The translations under genes and the position numbers were made by a program. The notes beneath the pieces were generated by a model that did not search any database, was not told the origin of the DNA, and was given only the letters and a program-made list of their open reading frames with translations. From NCBI GenBank assembly GCA_021325095.1, contig JAJPHV010000149.1, positions 1-62,972 of the forward strand: a stretch of 62,972 nt of DNA. Reading direction: 5' to 3'. Below are positions 31,089 through 39,441 of the stretch, one piece after another; position 1 is the first letter of the stretch; the number at the start of each line of letters is the position of its first letter. This DNA comes from Chloroflexota bacterium. GTDB lineage: Bacteria; Chloroflexota; Anaerolineae; Aggregatilineales; UBA2796.

Positions 31089-32057
31089 ATGGCGGCGCTG
31101 GCCCGGCTGGACAACCCGGTTTTGTGGCAAGAGTTCACGCACCAGGAGCGCACCGCGCCCCGCTGGATGCGCAGAAGCTCACTGCTCGGCATCGCAGCCA
31201 TCGTTCTGATCCTGGTGGGCGTGCCGCTGACGCTGCAAAACGACAATGCCTACCCGACCATGCAGCTTGCCCTGTTTGTGACATGGCTGGTACACGCAGC
31301 GGTGGCGCTACGAGCCATCGTGGCCGGGGCTAACGCCATCAGCCGGGAACATGTGGGGCAGACCTGGGACGCCTTGACACTGACGGGCCTGACCGATCGC
31401 CAGATTTTGCTCGGCAAGTGGCGGGCCGCCCTGTGGCGCGTGCGGGGCTGGATGGTGGCGCTGGGCGTGGTGCGCTTGGGGATGCTGCCCGTGTTCATGG
31501 TCGGGCTGGTCAAGACCTTTGCGTGGTACATGTGCGGGCAGTACACCTACACGCAGTACGGCGCCTCGTATTATTGCAGCACTGTGGAAATGTCGTGGGT
31601 TCCCTGGGCAGCGGTGCTGGCAGTTGTGATGACCGTTGCCCTGACCCTGCTGGACGTGCTGTGCTGCACGGCGCTTGGGCTGGCCGCCAGCGCCCTGACG
31701 CGGCGCGGCTCAACGGCGGCGATGGTGGCGATCCTGGTGCGCTTTACCCCCGTTTTGCTGTTCGGGGCGTTCACCCGCTACGAGATCGGCACATTTTCCT
31801 ATCGCTGGTGGGGTTATACGCCTTTCGCGCTGGCTGACGGCGGCACATCGCCGATCATGCGGCTGGCGCTGCCGCTCATCCCCTGGACGCGCAACCAGCA
31901 CCTTGAGGCCGTGCCGGGCCTGGCGTTGTCGCTGCTGATGATCAGCGTATTTCTGCTGGTGGCGGTCATCGCAGCCTGGGCTGCCATCCGCCGGACGGGC
32001 GCGCTGCCGCATTCGAGTTACGCCCGGAAGGCGCGCCCGGCTAAAGCACCAGGCTGA
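31089..32057 (+). CDS. ABC-2-type permease-like membrane protein, second of a tandem pair
   Basis: A 322-residue paralogue of the preceding gene, starting two bases after its stop codon. It keeps NPVLWQEFTHQERTAPRWMRR, REHVGQTWDALTLTG, GKWRAALWRVRGW and the CCTALGLAASALTRRGSTAA stretch after helix 4. Six membrane helices are expected. The extracytoplasmic loop between helices 3 and 4 differs most (CGQYTYTQYGASYYCS here, with cysteines absent from the paralogue). The two probably form a heterodimeric permease that borrows an ATPase encoded elsewhere. Confidence 0.78.
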   Translation: MAALARLDNPVLWQEFTHQERTAPRWMRRSSLLGIAAIVLILVGVPLTLQNDNAYPTMQLALFVTWLVHAAVALRAIVAGANAISREHVGQTWDALTLTGLTDRQILLGKWRAALWRVRGWMVALGVVRLGMLPVFMVGLVKTFAWYMCGQYTYTQYGASYYCSTVEMSWVPWAAVLAVVMTVALTLLDVLCCTALGLAASALTRRGSTAAMVAILVRFTPVLLFGAFTRYEIGTFSYRWWGYTPFALADGGTSPIMRLALPLIPWTRNQHLEAVPGLALSLLMISVFLLVAVIAAWAAIRRTGALPHSSYARKARPAKAPG

Positions 32058-32065
32058 ATCTACTA

Positions 32066-32083
32066 AGCCCACTTCAGCGGGCT
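32066..32083 (+). terminator. Weak hairpin after the permease pair
   Basis: AGCCC and GGGCT can pair around ACTTCAGC soon after the stop codon of the second permease gene. There is no T-run, so termination is uncertain. Confidence 0.25.
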
Positions 32084-32141
32084 AAATGCCCAGCGGCACG
32101 AGCAAGCGGGTAATAGGGCGCGCCGGATTCGAGGCGGGCAA

Positions 32142-32150
32142 TGTTATACT
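32142..32150 (+). promoter_or_regulatory. Putative extended -10 promoter of the DsbA-like lipoprotein gene
   Basis: TGTTATACT reads as an extended -10 (TG-N-TATACT) about 30 bases before the ATG at 32182. No clear -35 is visible. Confidence 0.35.
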
Positions 32151-32181
32151 GAGCGCATCTGAACAGAAACGAGATGCGCTG

Positions 32182-33876
32182 ATGCACCGATTCCTGATTA
32201 CCCTGGTCACGCTGGCCGCGCTCCTGAGTGCCTGCGGGGGCCAGCCCGTGCGCAATCCCTTGCCAACCAGCAGCGTGCCGACGCCAGGCCCACTCAATAA
32301 GACAGCAAACTACTGGGACCTGGGGTTGAGCGTCAAATACCCAGAAAACTGGGCCGCGCCGTTCTTCACCGATGGACAGATGCTTCTGGCCGCCTCCATT
32401 GAAGCCGCCCGCAGCCAGCCGATCACCCAACCCGTTGTCGCCATCCGAATCATCGACCCTGGGCACGATCTGGGGCTGTCCAAAGATGCGACCCTGGAAC
32501 AGATCGCCATCGCCGTCAGCGGTGGCAGCACCGTCCAGGTCGGGCAGCGACTGCCGGTAAAGGTGGCCGGGCTGGACGGCATGGCGATCAACCTGACTGA
32601 CGATGTGGCCCGTCTGTACAGCCAGACCGTCGCCTTCCGAATGCCCGATGGCCGGGTAGGGACGATGGCGGGCGTAGCCCCGTTTGAGTCCTGGGCCGAC
32701 TTTGCGCCGTCGTTTGACCAGATGCGGATCGGGGCGGAACTGCTCAAGCCCGCTGTGTTCAAGGTCGGGCCTGTCGAGGCCGCCGGGAGCCTGGCCCAGG
32801 GCGGCATCACCTTCAACTACCCGAAGGGCTGGATCGAGAAGGATGAGCCGGGCAATGTGCGTGTTTACCGGGACAGCGCCGAGAACGAATACCTGGACGA
32901 CAGCGGTTACGTCAACGGGCCATACCTGGCCGTGATCGCGCAGAACCTGCCGACGGGTGTAACGCTGCAAACGGCTCTGGCGCAAACTGCGCACCTGCGC
33001 GCCACCGATCCGATCACGCCAGTCAGCGTGGGCGGGATGCCGGGCGTACAGGCATCGTACACCGATTCGGCCAGCGGGCAGGTCGTGACGTTTATCGGCT
33101 TCCCCTCGCAGGACAGGAGCATCCTGATCGTCTTTCGCTGGACAACACCCGGCATTCTCGTTGAGGCCGTGCGTCCGACGCTGGACGCGATTCTGCAATC
33201 GGTCAAGTTTGGCCCTGTCAGCGCCACGCTCTCTCCGCTGCCAACGGCGGCTAACCGGCCCACACCAGCCAGCACGCCCGACCCGGCTTTCTATGATGGC
33301 CTGCCGCAGACCAGTCTGCCGGATGGGACGCTCATCCTCGGCGCAGCCAGCGCGCCGGTGCGGGTCGTGCTGTACACCGACTTCGCCTGCACGTTGTGCG
33401 CCAGCTACGACACGATGATTCACCAGTACATCAAAGGCTACGTGCGCACCGGCAAGGCCCGGATCGAATATCGCTACGTGGCCGCCGCACACAAGGACTA
33501 TTCCGCCACTGCTGCCTATGCCGTCCTGTGCGCAGTGGGACAGGGCAAGGCGATGGCAATGCATGACAGGCTGTTTGCACTGCTGGCGGCGCACGGTATG
33601 GAATACTTCACCTCGGCCAATCTGGCGAAGGAGGCAACTGCGCTCGGCCTGGATGAAGCCAGACTCAAAGCCTGCATTGACAGCGCGAAGTTTGCGCCAA
33701 CGCTTGAGGCCGCCACCCGTCTCGGCCAGCAGTCGAACGTGACAACACTGCCTGCGCTGCTCATCGCCAGGGGAGACGACCTGGCCCAGTTCATCCAGAG
33801 CAACCAGCAGAACCTGATCACGCCATCGTTCCAGGCATTAACGGAAGTCACGGCGCAGTTGGCGGGCAAGCCCTGA
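32182..33876 (+). CDS. Lipoprotein with C-terminal DsbA/thioredoxin-like domain
   Basis: A 564-residue lipoprotein (lipobox LLSAC, Cys18). Two similar N-terminal domains (about 45-185 and 195-345) of PsbP/DcrB-like pattern start with LGLSVKYPENW and GGITFNYPKGW. A Thr/Pro-rich linker follows, then a DsbA-like domain (about 380-560). Its redox site is CTLC (Cys403/Cys406) in DFACTLCASYD, and the cis-Pro loop is VTTLPALLIA. A thiol oxidase or isomerase acting on exported proteins is likely; the duplicated N-terminal domains may bind the client. It lies upstream of slyD, so two folding factors are adjacent, but slyD has its own promoter. Confidence 0.82.
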   Translation: MHRFLITLVTLAALLSACGGQPVRNPLPTSSVPTPGPLNKTANYWDLGLSVKYPENWAAPFFTDGQMLLAASIEAARSQPITQPVVAIRIIDPGHDLGLSKDATLEQIAIAVSGGSTVQVGQRLPVKVAGLDGMAINLTDDVARLYSQTVAFRMPDGRVGTMAGVAPFESWADFAPSFDQMRIGAELLKPAVFKVGPVEAAGSLAQGGITFNYPKGWIEKDEPGNVRVYRDSAENEYLDDSGYVNGPYLAVIAQNLPTGVTLQTALAQTAHLRATDPITPVSVGGMPGVQASYTDSASGQVVTFIGFPSQDRSILIVFRWTTPGILVEAVRPTLDAILQSVKFGPVSATLSPLPTAANRPTPASTPDPAFYDGLPQTSLPDGTLILGAASAPVRVVLYTDFACTLCASYDTMIHQYIKGYVRTGKARIEYRYVAAAHKDYSATAAYAVLCAVGQGKAMAMHDRLFALLAAHGMEYFTSANLAKEATALGLDEARLKACIDSAKFAPTLEAATRLGQQSNVTTLPALLIARGDDLAQFIQSNQQNLITPSFQALTEVTAQLAGKP

Positions 33877-33911
33877 GCTTGAAATATTCTTACAGACAAA
33901 TCGCTACGATC

Positions 33912-33920
33912 TGCTATAAT
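33912..33920 (+). promoter_or_regulatory. Putative extended -10 promoter of slyD
   Basis: TGCTATAAT is an extended -10 with a perfect TATAAT at 33915-33920, 47 bases before the slyD start. The -35 region (TTACAG at 33890) is 19 bp away and poor. Confidence 0.45.
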
Positions 33921-33966
33921 TTCCCGGATTGCGCCGCGCCCGGCGTTTCAGAAAGGAATTGAGGCG

Positions 33967-34563
33967 ATGGTAGAGGTTATCCAGGACGGGGCTGTAGTGA
34001 GCCTGGCGTACACGCTCCGGTTAGCGAATGGCGAAGTGATCGACTACTCCGAGGTGGACGAACCCCTCGAATACTTGCACGGTGCGGAGAACATTATCCC
34101 CGGTCTGGAACGCGAGCTGACCGGGATGCACGTTGGCGAATCGAAGGAAGTGCAGGTCGAGCCTGCCGAGGGTTACGGCGTCTACGATCCAGAGGACATT
34201 GAGGTGGTACAGCGTGATCTGTTGCCAAAGAACATGCCGCTGAAACTAGGCATGGTGCTAGCGATCACGGACGAGGAAGGCAACCTCTCCGAAGCCGTCG
34301 TGCGCGAGATCAGCGCGCGGGATGTGACGCTGGACTTCAACCATCCGCTGGCGGGCCAGAAGTTGTTCTTTTCGGTGCAGGTTGTGGGGCTACGCGAGGC
34401 CACCGAAGAGGAACTTGAACACGGTCACCCGCACGGCGATCACGATCACGAGTTTGACGATTTTGATGACGAGGACTTTGAAGACTTGCTCGACTTCGAG
34501 GACGAAGATTACGAAGACGACGAGGACTTCGAGGACGACGAGGACATCTCGCTCAAGAACTGA
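33967..34563 (+). CDS. slyD: FKBP-type peptidyl-prolyl isomerase, SlyD-like, with His-rich and acidic tail
   Basis: A 198-residue SlyD-type isomerase. The FKBP part includes VSLAYTLRLANGEVIDYSE and HGAENIIPGLERELTGMHVGES. The inserted chaperone flap runs around EVQVEPAEGYGVYDPEDIEVV, and the FKBP fold closes with VTLDFNHPLAGQKLFFSVQVVGLREAT. The tail (150-198) begins with five His residues alternating with Gly, Pro and Asp, then 24 Asp/Glu in 32 residues (162-193). E. coli SlyD has a His/Cys-rich nickel-binding tail; here the His part is short and the acidic part very long. An extended -10 promoter precedes it and a strong terminator follows, so it is monocistronic. Confidence 0.92.
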   Translation: MVEVIQDGAVVSLAYTLRLANGEVIDYSEVDEPLEYLHGAENIIPGLERELTGMHVGESKEVQVEPAEGYGVYDPEDIEVVQRDLLPKNMPLKLGMVLAITDEEGNLSEAVVREISARDVTLDFNHPLAGQKLFFSVQVVGLREATEEELEHGHPHGDHDHEFDDFDDEDFEDLLDFEDEDYEDDEDFEDDEDISLKN

Positions 34564-34573
34564 TGCAGCCAGC

Positions 34574-34612
34574 GCCCGGCCTCTTCAATCTGGAAAGGCC
34601 GGGCTTTTCTTT
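34574..34612 (+). terminator. Rho-independent terminator of slyD
   Basis: GCCCGGCCT and AGGCCGGGC form a perfect 9-bp GC-rich stem with a 13-base loop, followed by TTTTCTTT. It lies 10 bases after the slyD stop codon. Confidence 0.88.
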
Positions 34613-34800
34613 CCCCAAGTTCCTTTCCGCAACAATCATCGACTGTTCAGCCCCATTTCATCACCTGCTTAACTCAACCTTGCATCATCTGGTTACGCAT
34701 GATCTCGACAGCGGGCTATGGTTGGCGCTGTAGGACTTTTCGATTGAAGCGGTCACGGCGTCTTTACCAGACATCAGGTCAGAGGATGAGGAAGCGGATG

Positions 34801-35400
34801 ATGGAACATACGGTCATCGGATTGTTTAGCAGCCTGAGCGAGGCGCAGCGAGTCGTCACAGAGCTGATCGAGGCCGGGTTTAAGCGCAGCGAAATCAGCC
34901 TGATCGCTAACGATGCTTCTAACCAATATGCCAGGTATCTGGAAGACCGTGTCGCAGGCGAGGACGCGGTGAAGGCTGGGGAGGGCGCCAGCTTTGGCGC
35001 AGCGGTGGGCGCATTGACCGGGGCGCTGGTCGGCCTCAGTGCGCTGGCGATTCCCGGGATCGGGCCTGTTATGGCTGCCGGGCCACTGGTTGCGGCCTTA
35101 GGGGGCGGCGCGGTTGGCGCAGTGACAGGGGCGGCGACAGGTGGCGTCGTTGCCACGCTGGTCAAGACCGGTTTACCAGAACAGGATGCCCAGTATTACG
35201 CGGAAGGCATTCGACGGGGCGGGATGCTCGTCACTGTCAACACGTCCGAGGACCTGGTTCCGCGCGCGCTGGACATTATGAACCGGCACGGTGCTGTCGA
35301 TATTCACCGGCGGGCCGAGGAGTGGAAGCGCGAGGGCTGGACTGGCTTCGACGCAAACGCCAGGCCATACGACCAGGGCGCAGCGCGGCAGGCACGGTAG
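34801..35400 (+). CDS. General-stress-type protein with YflT-like N-terminus and glycine-zipper segment
   Basis: A 199-residue protein. The N-terminal domain (about 1-60, TVIGLFSSLSEAQRVVTELIEAGFKRSEISLIAND) resembles the YflT/general-stress-17M fold. A Gly/Ala-rich hydrophobic zone (about 65-125) is of glycine-zipper type and could insert in a membrane or drive oligomerisation. The C-terminal part (YAEGIRRGGMLVTVNTSEDLVPRALDIMNRHGAVDIHRRAEEWKREGW) repeats the small alpha/beta unit. These proteins are often induced by stress, but mechanism is unknown. ATG at 34801 follows GAGGAAG by about 7 bases. Confidence 0.75.
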   Translation: MEHTVIGLFSSLSEAQRVVTELIEAGFKRSEISLIANDASNQYARYLEDRVAGEDAVKAGEGASFGAAVGALTGALVGLSALAIPGIGPVMAAGPLVAALGGGAVGAVTGAATGGVVATLVKTGLPEQDAQYYAEGIRRGGMLVTVNTSEDLVPRALDIMNRHGAVDIHRRAEEWKREGWTGFDANARPYDQGAARQAR

Positions 35401-35463
35401 GGACGGCAGTGCACGGCGCTAATGCACCGGGCTGGGCATGAAGACCATACACATAGCAGCCAC

Positions 35464-36303
35464 TTAGCCGTGTACCAGGCCGATCCCAACCGCGCCGGGG
35501 CCGATGTGGACGCCAATTGAAGTGGTGGTCATGGTTTGAAGCAGTCGATCAGGCTGCGCGGCGGCCTGCAACTCGGCTCTCAAATCGTCCACTTCTGATG
35601 CGCCCGTGTGAGCGATTCCGACCCACAATGGGCGTTTGGCTTTATATTCCGCCACAATCTCGACCAGTCGGGCCAACGCTCGTTTCCGCGTGCGGACGTT
35701 TTCCAGCGCTTCGATGTAGCCATCTTTGACATATAGAATGGGCTTGATGCTCAAGGCTGTGCCGATGAGCCGCTGCGCATTGCCGATCCGCCCACCGCGA
35801 TGCAGGAATTCCAGGGTATTTGGCGAAAACAACATCTGACTATGGGCTGATGCGCGTTCAGCCACCTGGACAACTTCATCCACGTTTGCGCCATGATCTC
35901 GCGCATCGGCAGCGGCCAGCAGTACAAGACCCAGTGCCATCGACCCGGTGCGGGAGTCAACCACCCGGACAGGAAAATCGACCAGCGCGCTGGCTGCCTG
36001 CGCCGACGCGAATGACCCGCTGAGGCGGCTTGAAATCGGGATACAGACGACCACATCCGCGTGCTGGCGTTCGATGGCCTGACGGTATTTTTCAGCGTAC
36101 TCGCCGGGCGCAGGCTGCGAGGTTTTGGGCAGCACCGAGTCGCGCGCCAGGCGCTTATAGAACGTCTCATTATCAATGTCCACGCCGTCGGAATAACTTT
36201 CTGTGCCCCATAGAACGTGCAGCGGTGTCACCTCGATGCCGCGTTCAGCAGCCAGTTCTGGCGGCAGGTCGCAGGTGGAGTCAGTGACAAAAGCAATTTT
36301 CAT
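35464..36303 (-). CDS. DegV family fatty-acid-binding protein
   Basis: A 279-residue DegV protein. The signature N-terminus is IAFVTDSTCDLPPELA, with TPLHVLWGTESYSDGVDID, TSQPAPGEY and the lipid-binding SRLSGSFASAQAA loop. Later come SPNTLEFLHRGGRIGNAQRLIG and the C-terminal HIGPGAVGIGLV, all diagnostic. DegV/FakB proteins hold a fatty acid for a FakA kinase that makes acyl-phosphate for lipid synthesis. FakA is not in the window, so whether this copy acts in that pathway is unknown. It is a single gene; repeat copy C lies just upstream of it (on the minus strand). Confidence 0.92.
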   Translation of the reverse strand: MKIAFVTDSTCDLPPELAAERGIEVTPLHVLWGTESYSDGVDIDNETFYKRLARDSVLPKTSQPAPGEYAEKYRQAIERQHADVVVCIPISSRLSGSFASAQAASALVDFPVRVVDSRTGSMALGLVLLAAADARDHGANVDEVVQVAERASAHSQMLFSPNTLEFLHRGGRIGNAQRLIGTALSIKPILYVKDGYIEALENVRTRKRALARLVEIVAEYKAKRPLWVGIAHTGASEVDDLRAELQAAAQPDRLLQTMTTTSIGVHIGPGAVGIGLVHG

Positions 36304-36361
36304 GGAAATCCTTCAGGGAGCCCCAAGAACATAAACAATAAGTTTTGCAGGCGATCCGAAT

Positions 36362-36405
36362 TCCCCTTCTCCGCCGCGTGGCGGAGAAGGGATCAGGAGG
36401 TGAGG
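36362..36405. repeat. Half copy (copy C) of the CCTCACCC-type inverted repeat
   Basis: A single hairpin with arms CCCCTTCTCCGCC/GGCGGAGAAGGG is followed by the right terminus GGAGGTGAGG. The left terminus and the second hairpin are missing. It lies between degV and the large Ser/Thr kinase gene, and could act as a terminator of the kinase transcript on the minus strand. Confidence 0.6.
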
Positions 36406-36421
36406 TCCAGGTTTCGCAACC

Positions 36422-39211
36422 TTATGGCAGCCGCCACACGAAGGTGTTGCTGTAGCTGCACGTCTCCGAGCTTTGGCCTTTGGCCTTTTCCATGTAGTAC
36501 CCGAGCACGCCGTTGGGGAAACTGGTCTCCCTGGCCTCGAAAATCTTCGTGCCGTTGATATACAGGGTGGCTTTGTTGTTGATGACGACCAGCGTCAGGC
36601 GGTTGGTATCCCCTACGCCACCCTTGATGGCCTGATCGTCGCCAGTGCTGGTCGGGCTTTTCGCCCATTCACCCGCCTTACGCACATACATCGAGTACGT
36701 CTGGCGGCGGGTGTAGAAAATGACGATCCAGTTGTCTGGTACATCCTGCCCGTTGTAGTACACTCCGCAGGCCGTGCCGGTCTGGTCGGCGCTGCCTGTG
36801 CTGGTGATATCCGTAGACAGGACAAAGTTTGTGAACTCCACCTTGCTGATCGGGTCGCTCGACCTGAAGAGCGGGTCCGCGGAGTTGACGTTGAGCTGCG
36901 TAGGCGGGTCCTGGATGACCAGCCGCCCGCCGCTGGGGACAATGCCCGCACTGACCAGAGCCGCGATCACGTCGTCGGGGTTGGCTGAGGTCATATCGCC
37001 GCCGGCTTGCGAGGTCGCGCCCAGTGAATACGCCCAGACGTTCTTGAATTTGCAGGTGAGGCCGCTGCTGGACTGCGGACGGCTTGCCATGACGCCCACG
37101 TTGCCGGATCGGTAAGCCGGGTCGGAGAAACTGTCGGCAAGCTGGCCGTTGATGAACAGCTTGAACCTGTTGCCCTGCGCGATGACCAGCAAGGTATTGG
37201 TGGCCGTCTCGTCGGGCTGAATCAGCTTGCTGCTTTTCTGGATCAGCGGGCTGTCACGGTAGCCGGTATTATCGCGCGCGTAAGCCTGATACGTCCCACT
37301 GCGGCTGATAGTGACCGTGTAGAATGTGGATTTTTGCACGTCATCACCCGGCGCGCTGTACCGGATCAGCAAGCCACACTGGTTGCCCGTATCCGTCCCT
37401 TCCCACGCGATCTCAGCGGACATCACGAAGTCGGTGACCTGTACAGACGTATCAATGCGGTTCCAGCGGTCAAAGCCGGGCTTATCGACAGTGACCTCGA
37501 CGCTATCGGCTTGCAAGGCCACCTTGCCCCCCGTACCGGTCAGTTGGCCGCTGGCGCGCAGTTGGGCGACGACATCTTGAGCGCTGCCTGAACCGTTATT
37601 AGGCGCTGCCGTAGGTGTCCGGGTGACGGTGGGGCGGCGGGTGGCGGTAGGCCGCCGGGTGGGGGTGGGCGTGTCGGTGTAGCTGGCAATCGTCGTCTGG
37701 GTTGCTCCGGCGACGGCAGTGGCCGTCTGGGCGATCATTGCGTCGGAGGTGGCTTTGGCGATACCCTGCTGCGTCTGGGTGGCGATCACGGCCTGGGTCT
37801 GCGCCATAGCCGAAATGAAGGTGGCGGTAGCCATGATCTGCGCCACGTGCGTGGCAGTCTGGTTGGCCTGGAACGCATTGAGCGTGGACATTTGCGCGGC
37901 GACAGCGGTGAGTGTCCCGTTGGTAGTGGGAGTGAAAGTGGGTGTTGCTGTGGCCGTCGGCGTAGCGGTGGGGGGCAGCGTGGCCGTCGGCGTGGCCGTC
38001 GCGGAGAGGGCCAGTATTGCGACCATCGTCCCCGTGCTGTTGGCGGCAGCCACCGCCGTTCCGGTGTTATTGGCATTGGTGACGTTCGTGTTGTTAATGA
38101 AGAGGAAACCGCCGCCTGCAATCGCCAGGACGACGAGGACGGCCACGACGACCAGCACCGACGAAAGGCCACTGCGCGCCGAAGCAGTGGCCGCAGCAGG
38201 CGTCACGGCGGACGGAGCGGCTGCTGCAGCCGTCGGTGCGGGCGTGGATGCGGGGGCTGGCGCGGGCGTATCAGTCTGGCCTGGTGTCGGCGGCGGCGTT
38301 CCGCTGCCGGAGGTGGTGGGCGAGATCGGGCCGCCAATGACCGTGTTGGTCATGTCTTCCTGGCTGGCCTGGGCGGGCGAAGGCGCGCGCCCGGCAACAG
38401 CATCGGCAAAGGCATCAGCCAGTTCCATCGCCGATTGAAAGCGCTCGTCCGGGTTCTTTGCCATAGCGCGGTTCAAGACCAGCGCAATTGAATCCGGTAA
38501 ATCCGGCCTGATCTGGCGGGGCGGCGTGGGCTGCTCGTAGACGTGCTGGAAGATCAGGGCGGCAGGGGTATCCCCGGCAAATGGCAGCTTGTTCAGCACC
38601 ATCTCATAGAGCACGACACCCAATGTGTAAATGTCCGAACGGGCATCGACGGGGCGGCCCAATGCCTGTTCCGGCGACATATAGGCGGGTGTGCCCATGA
38701 CGCTGCCCGTCGCCGTCAGCTTGTGTTCGCTCTGGGCCAGCCGTGCGATGCCAAAATCGGTCAGGTAGGCGTTTTCGGCGCTGTCCAGCAGGACGTTGTT
38801 TGGCTTCAGGTCACGGTGGACGACGCCGTGCTTGTGTGCGTAATCCAGCGCCGAGGCCATCTGGCCGAGCAGGCGCGAGCATTCGCCCAAAGAGAGCGGC
38901 TTGCGCCGCATCCGATCCTCGAGAGAACCGCCTTCGATATAGCGCATGACCAGGTAATGCACGCCGTCGGCATTGCCGTAGTCAATTACGGGCAAGATGT
39001 GCGGGTGTTCCAGTGAGGCAATGACTTCCGCTTCGCGCTCAAAGCGCTCCACAAAGCCCGGCTGATCGGCGATCTCCGCAGCCATCACTTTGATAGCAAC
39101 GTAGCGCTTGACGCTGGCCTGATAGGCGCGGTAAACCATCGCCATGCCGCCCTTGCCCAGCGTCGCCTCCAACTTATAAGGGCCTAGCGTTTTTCCCACA
39201 AGATCTGACAT
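36422..39211 (-). CDS. Transmembrane Ser/Thr kinase with two extracellular jelly-roll-like domains
   Basis: A 929-residue PknB-type kinase. The glycine loop is GKGGMAMVY (19-27), the catalytic Lys is K41, the loop is VVHRDLKPNNVLL, DFG is in YLTDFGIARL, and the activation segment ends GTPAYMSPEQ. A Pro/Ala/Thr linker precedes a membrane helix (about 355-378). A Thr/Ala-rich stalk (about 385-560, with TPTRRPTATRRPTVTRTP) follows. Two similar beta-rich domains (about 570-735 and 750-929) carry VTDFVMSAEIAWEG/FTNFVLSTDITSTG and NRFKLFINGQL/NKATLYINGTK, resembling LamG or DUF1080 concanavalin-like folds. An extracellular carbohydrate-type sensor is plausible. A near-consensus promoter drives it. 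Confidence 0.93.
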   Translation of the reverse strand: MSDLVGKTLGPYKLEATLGKGGMAMVYRAYQASVKRYVAIKVMAAEIADQPGFVERFEREAEVIASLEHPHILPVIDYGNADGVHYLVMRYIEGGSLEDRMRRKPLSLGECSRLLGQMASALDYAHKHGVVHRDLKPNNVLLDSAENAYLTDFGIARLAQSEHKLTATGSVMGTPAYMSPEQALGRPVDARSDIYTLGVVLYEMVLNKLPFAGDTPAALIFQHVYEQPTPPRQIRPDLPDSIALVLNRAMAKNPDERFQSAMELADAFADAVAGRAPSPAQASQEDMTNTVIGGPISPTTSGSGTPPPTPGQTDTPAPAPASTPAPTAAAAAPSAVTPAAATASARSGLSSVLVVVAVLVVLAIAGGGFLFINNTNVTNANNTGTAVAAANSTGTMVAILALSATATPTATLPPTATPTATATPTFTPTTNGTLTAVAAQMSTLNAFQANQTATHVAQIMATATFISAMAQTQAVIATQTQQGIAKATSDAMIAQTATAVAGATQTTIASYTDTPTPTRRPTATRRPTVTRTPTAAPNNGSGSAQDVVAQLRASGQLTGTGGKVALQADSVEVTVDKPGFDRWNRIDTSVQVTDFVMSAEIAWEGTDTGNQCGLLIRYSAPGDDVQKSTFYTVTISRSGTYQAYARDNTGYRDSPLIQKSSKLIQPDETATNTLLVIAQGNRFKLFINGQLADSFSDPAYRSGNVGVMASRPQSSSGLTCKFKNVWAYSLGATSQAGGDMTSANPDDVIAALVSAGIVPSGGRLVIQDPPTQLNVNSADPLFRSSDPISKVEFTNFVLSTDITSTGSADQTGTACGVYYNGQDVPDNWIVIFYTRRQTYSMYVRKAGEWAKSPTSTGDDQAIKGGVGDTNRLTLVVINNKATLYINGTKIFEARETSFPNGVLGYYMEKAKGQSSETCSYSNTFVWRLP

Positions 39212-39255
39212 TATTACGTTCCCGGGTGAATACAGCGAGTGTTGATCTATGAGGG

Positions 39256-39284
39256 TTTATACAGCAGACGCGAATACCTGTCAA
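39256..39284 (-). promoter_or_regulatory. Sigma70-type promoter of the large Ser/Thr kinase gene
   Basis: On the minus strand a perfect TTGACA (39279-39284) is followed after exactly 17 bp by TATAAA (39256-39261). Transcription would start about 40 bases before the kinase ATG at 39211. Confidence 0.7.
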
Positions 39285-39441
39285 TGAACGCCCGTGCGAC
39301 GATAGCCATTCGACGGTCCTCCTGGCAGACTGGTACTAATCGATCCATAGACCGGATCGGGAAATTGCAGCAACGCTTTGATTTTTAGTAAACTCCTGCC
39401 GAAGCGCGAAGAGAAGTCAATAGAATGGGCAAGGCAACGTC

